This document shows, piece by piece, positions 21,956-64,000 of a DNA stretch of 64,000 nt. Numbering within the stretch: the first letter of the stretch is position 1; the number at the start of each line of letters is the position of its first letter. The DNA lies in assembly GCA_037954235.1 (NCBI GenBank), contig JBBMOA010000013.1:21257001-21321000 (forward strand). Direction: 5' to 3'. A program made the position numbers and the translations under genes. Origin of the DNA: Aulostomus chinensis. Taxonomy: Eukaryota > Chordata > Actinopteri > Syngnathiformes > Aulostomidae. The notes below the pieces were generated by a model, which was not told the origin of the DNA, made no database searches, and saw only the letters and a program-made list of their open reading frames with translations.

Positions 21956-23265
21956 CAGGGCTCCTGGAGGAGGGACGGGGATTACAAGATTTAGAGATGG
22001 TGGGACGCCAGGCTGCACAGACAAAGCAACACATCTGGTGTCAGCTGAGCGGACGAGAGATAAAAACGCCACAAAGCTGCTGCGGTTGAGCGGCGCGACC
22101 CGAGGCGTTTCCTCCGCTGCTACACAGGATGAATCAACAGACTTGTCAGGGGAAGTATCAGTTTAGAATCTAATGCACTTTTCACCACATTTTAAACAGA
22201 ATTATCTGGACTATTTGTTTTATATGATGTATTTTAAAAGGTGGCAGAGAAAAATCTTTCCAATTTAAAACACAATTCACTCAAAAAACAGAGACTCTTT
22301 CTGTCACTCTGAGTACTGAGACTTTATAATATTATTAGAAATAGGTGAAACCAGGAAATAATGTTTTTCGACAATCGCAGTGACCTTTCCAAAGGTGCTG
22401 AAAAGGACATTTTATTTTGGAGGAAATGTGGACTTTTGACTTGTTGTACAGGCATTTTACCCAAAACAGGATTGTCATAACGATCCAGCATATAAAACTT
22501 TGTCCCCCAGTTCATTTGTGTGTAGAGAATATTTGTGAAATGACACATTTATCTATTTACTGAATCATTACTCATACAAAACAAAAGGAAACCGGAGCGC
22601 TGGAGTCTCTCTACCTGTCGCTCATTCCTGCGCCAGACTTCACAGCAGGAATGCGGCGCTGAGATGAGTCATTGTCAGTGCTCAACGAGCATAGCCTGGT
22701 CGCGGTGTTAAAAACAACCCGGCCCAGAGACAGAGGTTTGGGTTGCACCGTCAGGTTATGGTGCAATTTTGACAAAGGCTGTTCTGTCCGCCTCTGGTTA
22801 TCTGACTGTGAAACACACCCGGCAATCAGCGTCCCCTGAAAGCTGCAATCTGACAAGGTCTGTTGTTAGTTACGTTCAGCTTCCCCCCTAAAATCATCTG
22901 CGTTTATGACAGAACTTATAGCAAAGTACAATTCTCACCATCAGCGTTTTGTCTGATTCTAGTTAACTTTGTCAGGTCTTGTTTATACTTGCTCCTGTAT
23001 CGCGTTCCACCTCTGCTTCGAAAAAGGAAAATCTACGTTTTCAACACATCTCCTAAATCTTTCGGATGGGTTCGTCTTTGCCAGGCCTTGAAGTTTCCAC
23101 TTTCTTTTCTTTCAAGTTGTCAGCAAAGGCAGATGTTTACTTAACACGTCACACTGAAGGTTGTTAGTTGATATTGTCTTGCTAGTTTCACCTTGATTCA
23201 CATATCGCATCTTTTTTTCTGAGTCCCGGGCCTGGATTCAATAAACTACTGTAAGTAAATCTTAA
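21956..23265 (+). other. Probable shisa3 3'UTR
   Basis: Runs from the stop codon to the first AATAAA (23240-23245). No coding signal or repeat recognised. Confidence 0.5.
23240..23245 (+). terminator. Candidate shisa3 polyadenylation signal
   Basis: AATAAA about 1.3 kb after the stop, followed by TGTAAGTAAATC. Confidence 0.45.
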
Positions 23266-24530
23266 TTATATTGTAAGTAGAAATTCGGGGTAGAAAATTA
23301 AGCAGTCACAAAATCACCATCTGAAAAACTCCAATTCTTCCCTTAACCGTTTGCTTACTTACTCATTCTTAAATTGATCCTTAAGTTTTATCCGATCTTA
23401 GTCATAACTTAAGAGTAATCAACTGTCATGTTAGACGTTATTCGTGAACAGTAAGTACAGTTTGATATAAATCTGAATTTCATTTCGGTTAAAGCTGTTG
23501 CTCATCAACAGAAAAAGGTCGGTGTAGTATTTTTCACTTAAACTACAGATCACCAGACTAGCTGGCGCTAACCTACTGAGCTAAATTCAGCTCAGTTGCT
23601 GCCTTGCTATCACGTTATGTATGCAAGTATTAAATCAGTTAAACAAGTTTTAATCTTTCTGCCTTGAAATCAATCATGAGACGTTACGATGATATTTAAG
23701 AAGGTCTTATGATAATAATAGGAAATCAAGATATGTATTTTAGTCAAGTCTTCAAATTTTCTTCATTATCCGACATTCTGTCTTTGAGATTGTTTTGTCA
23801 ATCCAGCCCCTAAAATTCCTAATCGCTCACTCCCTTTTTAAAAAAAAAATTTGGTTCATCTTAAAGTAGGAATGAGAGTGCGACTGAGGGTTTCTGTCAT
23901 TTGAGATGAATTTACAAACTTTTCCTCTCAGCAAAATATTTGTTGGATCCCCCAAAATATTCAGTTTACAGTGATTACAGAAAGAAAAGAGGAAAAAAAA
24001 CAAAACAACCCTGGACACAATAGTGAAGCCAAAAGATGCGAACTTTCTTCTGAGTGAATCAGTTATTCAAAAAAAACCAAACAAAGATGTTCTCATCAAC
24101 ATCGAGTTTTACTTACCCCGCCGTAGATCCAGCGGTCAAACAGGAAAAGCCTGGCTGTAAACACCGGCTCTGTCCTGGTGGTACATGTGAGTGGACAAGC
24201 ACGTTACCTCCTTTAACCTGAGCTGGATTCACTCTGACAGGGCAACATGTGACGTTAGAACAGGGCACAGTGAAAATGCTAACAAATCTGGGGGGGAAAA
24301 AGCATTTCTTCCCTGTCTACACACAGCAATCCATTTGATTACATGAGATCATGGAGAGTCCCCATCATTTAAAAACTCCAGTAAAACCATTTTGTATATG
24401 GATGCTAATGATATCATTTGTTTGTTTGCCCGCTTTTTTTCCTGTTTACTCCTGGATGTCCTGTCTGTTGCCTCACGCAAGCTCCAGATCGCTCAGTGAT
24501 TAGGGAGGCAGAACAAACTGCAGTGAGGTG
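23266..24530. other. Intergenic region between convergent shisa3 and atp8a1
   Basis: AT-rich DNA with short A-runs; no element recognised. Confidence 0.6.
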
Positions 24531-24550
24531 GTTCCTCCATGAATGCAAAG

Positions 24551-24556
24551 TTTATT
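24551..24556 (-). terminator. Candidate atp8a1 polyadenylation signal
   Basis: TTTATT on plus is AATAAA on the atp8a1 strand, 2.4 kb past its stop codon. Confidence 0.45.
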
Positions 24557-25272
24557 TCAGTAGTCCTTCATGGCAGTAAAAGACAACACGTATACGTTTG
24601 CAGTCCCAACATGCAGAACAATCATCGGACAAAATGACAGAAAAGTATTTAAAATCATAGTTAAAAGGTGCGTGTTTTTTCTTCTTCTTTTGTAACGTGA
24701 TCAACACTTGAGGGAGAATCAAAGTAGTACAGTTAAAACACTCCAGAGAACAGTTTGTGTTACCCATTCATGCAGCTCACAACTTTCACAGACGACGTGT
24801 TTTAAGTTTCTGAAGGAAAAAAAAATAAGAAAAAAAAAAAAAGACAAAGAAAAAGAGATTCAAAAACAAAGCAACAGTCCAAGCCTTCCACGACGATGAC
24901 AACATCCACATTCAGCAGTTTGGAAGTTTTATCCGTGAAAAGAAATCTTTAAATCTCACTGAACTAAAGAGAGCTTTTTTTCTGTGAAGCAGAGATACAC
25001 TGCGTGAAGAAAACGAGTCACAAAGATCCAAAAAATCAAAAGAGACCAGATAAGACTAGATATTATCCACTACTGAGAAGGTACATCGAGTGCATTATTC
25101 AACATCTCCTGACGAGGCGAACTGAGCTTCAGAGACTCTCACAGTCCTGGTCGAGAGTTTGACCACAAACACGCACAGCAACACTCACACATTCCCATAC
25201 GGGCCATGCATCAGCACACAGTAGAACACCGTAACTATACCTGGAGTCGTGCACACGGACAGCAAGCGTCAC

Positions 25273-25274
<2 letters not shown>

Positions 25275-25330
<56 letters not shown>
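25275..25330. repeat. (CA)n microsatellite, about 28 units
   Basis: Followed by degenerate CACACAT/CGCACA repeats to about 25505. Reads (UG)n in the atp8a1 3'UTR. Confidence 0.96.
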
Positions 25331-25335
<5 letters not shown>

Positions 25336-26730
25336 TCGTACAAGACAGAAAAAACACACCAGGAGAAGAGACGCCAGTGACTCCCGGTCTCACAGAGAAA
25401 GACACACATACACACATACACACATGCAGTGCATACACAAGCAGACGCGCACACACGCTCGCACACACACACACACACAGCACATGCACATGCAGGCGAT
25501 AAACCGACACTCGCACACGGTCAGAAATCTGATCTCCCATAGGGAGAATGAACGCAATCACACAGACACGAAGTAGTCAATTATAAATAAATCAAGCCGT
25601 AACAATATTAATACTAACGAGACATTTAAGAAAGCTCAGTTTCCTCGTTTGATCTATTCTATCCTGCCAGTGTATCACAGGAGAAAGAAACGAAAAGTTA
25701 CAGACGAGTCATTACAAAGCCAGTCAATGCAAAATTCATACATCTCCAATATAAAAATACAAATCCACAAAATAACTATAGAGACAAAGTAGTTTTGATA
25801 CTGGCGTGGAGTTTCCTGGCTAATATTTTTCTCTCCCTTAAGCTAATGGCACTTATGTTAGAGGGATAAAATCTCCATTTGAAGCGAATCGCCACTGTAA
25901 GACCATCAGAGAGCCGCCCGTACACTTCTGCAGCAACAAATCTGGGTTTTTACGAGGCGGTCGGTAATTTTCAGGCTGTTCGAGTGCAACACTGTGACGG
26001 GGGAGACAGTGATTCTCTTCCTCAGTAGGTGTGTGTGGAGCACTGTTAAGCTAAGCTAACTGGCCAAACCGTTCTTGGCCGCCGCCTTTCTTCTACGATG
26101 GAAAAGTAGGCACCTTTGTGACTGCTGAGACAGGAGTGATGTGTGGAATGCAATTATTTGTCAGGAGCAATACTTCTGCTGTATAAATGGTGGAAACCGG
26201 ACGATGGTATGTTGCAGGAGGCAACAATCTTAAATGACATAATCAGACTAAAACCAGGCACGATCATCTACATACTTTAAAGATTCAACTTAAATGGAAA
26301 CATTTCTAAGAGAGACAAGGATGAAGGCATGAGCAAATGTAAGGCTTAACATGAGAGATGCTTCCCTTAGTGCAAAAAGTAACTTAAATGTTGCAATGTC
26401 TGTGTGAAGTGGTCAGTTAGTGTTACAATACAATTACATTTGGTTTCAGGTGTTTCCGAATTCACAGGTACTTGGAGGATTGTATACACGACTGCTCTTT
26501 GGCAGTTTCGATCTCTAATCATTGTCCAGTGTTTCACTTTTGCAATAACAGTGTTTAGGAGTTTCAATTTACTAAGAAGACTTTCGTCTTTTTTGGCTCA
26601 GTGCTGAAAATCGGTAACTTCACTTTGAAAAATTTGAGTGAGACCAGTGAAGAGACGAAGAAAGCTGAGTGTTCATTGTGTCTGCTGGACACACAACTAC
26701 AGCTGACAGAGAACACATTTTGTTCCGTGT

Positions 26731-26744
26731 CCCCCCCCCCCCCC
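26731..26744. repeat. Poly-C run (14 nt)
   Basis: C14 followed by a T-run. Confidence 0.95.
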
Positions 26745-26929
26745 TTTCCTTTTTTTTTTTAATCAAAGATTACAAGATGTCATTCTCCTCTGTCTGATTC
26801 ATATCAATGTCCAAAAATCCCCTCAGTGCTGGAGGCACACACTCGCATCACAGCTTCTCCCCAAACATCGCCATTGGAAACGGCTGTTGTTGCTCCGCAC
26901 TGGTGGGCCGGGGACAAGGGCGCCGGCGC

Positions 26930-63596
<36,667 letters not shown>

Positions 63597-64000
63597 CTGT
63601 AGCCAGAAAGGAAAAGCAGACAAGGAAATATAAACGTAAATGTACACGTTACTGAGCAGATTCAATGGGTTTTAAAAGTCTGGAGCAAGGAAAAAGTTTC
63701 TATTCACAGCGACACTTTTCACCAACATCAAAATGAAGTTTACAGATCTCTACAATTCTACAATTTTATTTAGCAGACGCTTTTGTCCAAAGCGACGATC
63801 TCCATTCGCCGGGTGAATACAATCCAACACATCAAATACACAAAACAAAACTCAACAGCAAGAATGTAACAACTTCAAACCAACATTAGATGCAGCAAAA
63901 CGATACCAATTAAAATGTTACAGCTCATAGCCGGTGTCTCGGACAATGACTAATGAGTTTGGTTTACAAGGGCTTGTCAGTTTCCTGTTTTAATAGGCAG
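63597..64000 (-). other. atp8a1 intron, continues past the window
   Basis: Includes a fish interspersed repeat piece from about 63755. Confidence 0.75.
63755..63985. mobile_element. Fish interspersed repeat fragment
   Basis: Contains TTTAGCAGACGCTTTTGTCC followed by AAAGCGAC, a core I know as very frequent in teleost genomes. Family name and limits not determinable here. Confidence 0.45.

Larger units (their letters stand above)
24535..26929 (-). other. Probable atp8a1 3'UTR
   Basis: Lies between the atp8a1 stop codon and the candidate polyA signal. It contains A-rich DNA near 24810-24870, a CA/GU-rich zone at 25275-25505 and a C14/T10 run at 26731-26760. No coding signal seen. Confidence 0.5.

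Noticed and set aside
21343..22166. Alternative plus-strand frames across shisa3 exon 2
   Set aside because: GC-rich shadow frames; the frame encoding VYVPFLMVGSIFIAF joins exon 1 in phase and matches Shisa3.

Overview
This is a stretch of a bony-fish nuclear genome, most likely a percomorph-like teleost. The basis is protein similarity recalled from the families involved, canonical GT-AG introns, dense (CA)n and poly-C/G microsatellites, and tRNA-headed SINEs with the LINE-like tail common in such fish. There is no bacterial gene organisation. Most six-frame open frames are chance or simple-repeat translations; the real coding sequence is in short exons.

Four genes are present. (1) 1-7051, minus strand: rab11fip5, a Rab11 effector with an N-terminal C2 domain. 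Four exons are visible, including a 2,327-nt exon that runs off the left edge, so the C-terminal Rab11-binding domain is outside the window. (2) 10665-17878, minus: bend4, complete in five exons (533 codons plus stop), a nuclear coiled-coil plus BEN-domain protein. (3) 19912-21955, plus: shisa3, complete in two exons (287 codons plus stop), a single-pass cysteine-rich membrane protein. (4) 26930-63596, minus: atp8a1, a P4-type phospholipid flippase. Its last 14 coding exons (about 468 codons) are present and the first part lies beyond the right edge. All intron phases join consistently and every junction uses GT-AG.

The block bend4(-) / shisa3(+) / atp8a1(-) has the same order and orientation as I recall for human 4p13, so it is an old syntenic block, compacted here. 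bend4 and shisa3 are head-to-head with about 2.0 kb between start codons. shisa3 and atp8a1 converge. rab11fip5, which in human is on a different chromosome (2p13), lies directly downstream of bend4, so a lineage-specific join probably lies between about 7.5 and 10.6 kb. The genes do not form one pathway, although rab11fip5 and atp8a1 both act in endosomal and recycling membrane traffic.

The introns and flanks hold many (CA)n tracts, long poly-C/G runs, one intact SINE with a perfect 14-bp target-site duplication, a second SINE sharing its tail domain, a decayed LINE ORF2 end, MITE-like pieces, and a pair of similar sequences in the bend4 and shisa3 first introns. The most notable small observation is a perfect (TG)54 tract that takes the place of the polypyrimidine tract at one atp8a1 splice acceptor. 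I found no convincing new multi-gene system. Conserved-noncoding calls are impressions from base composition and motif content, not alignments.
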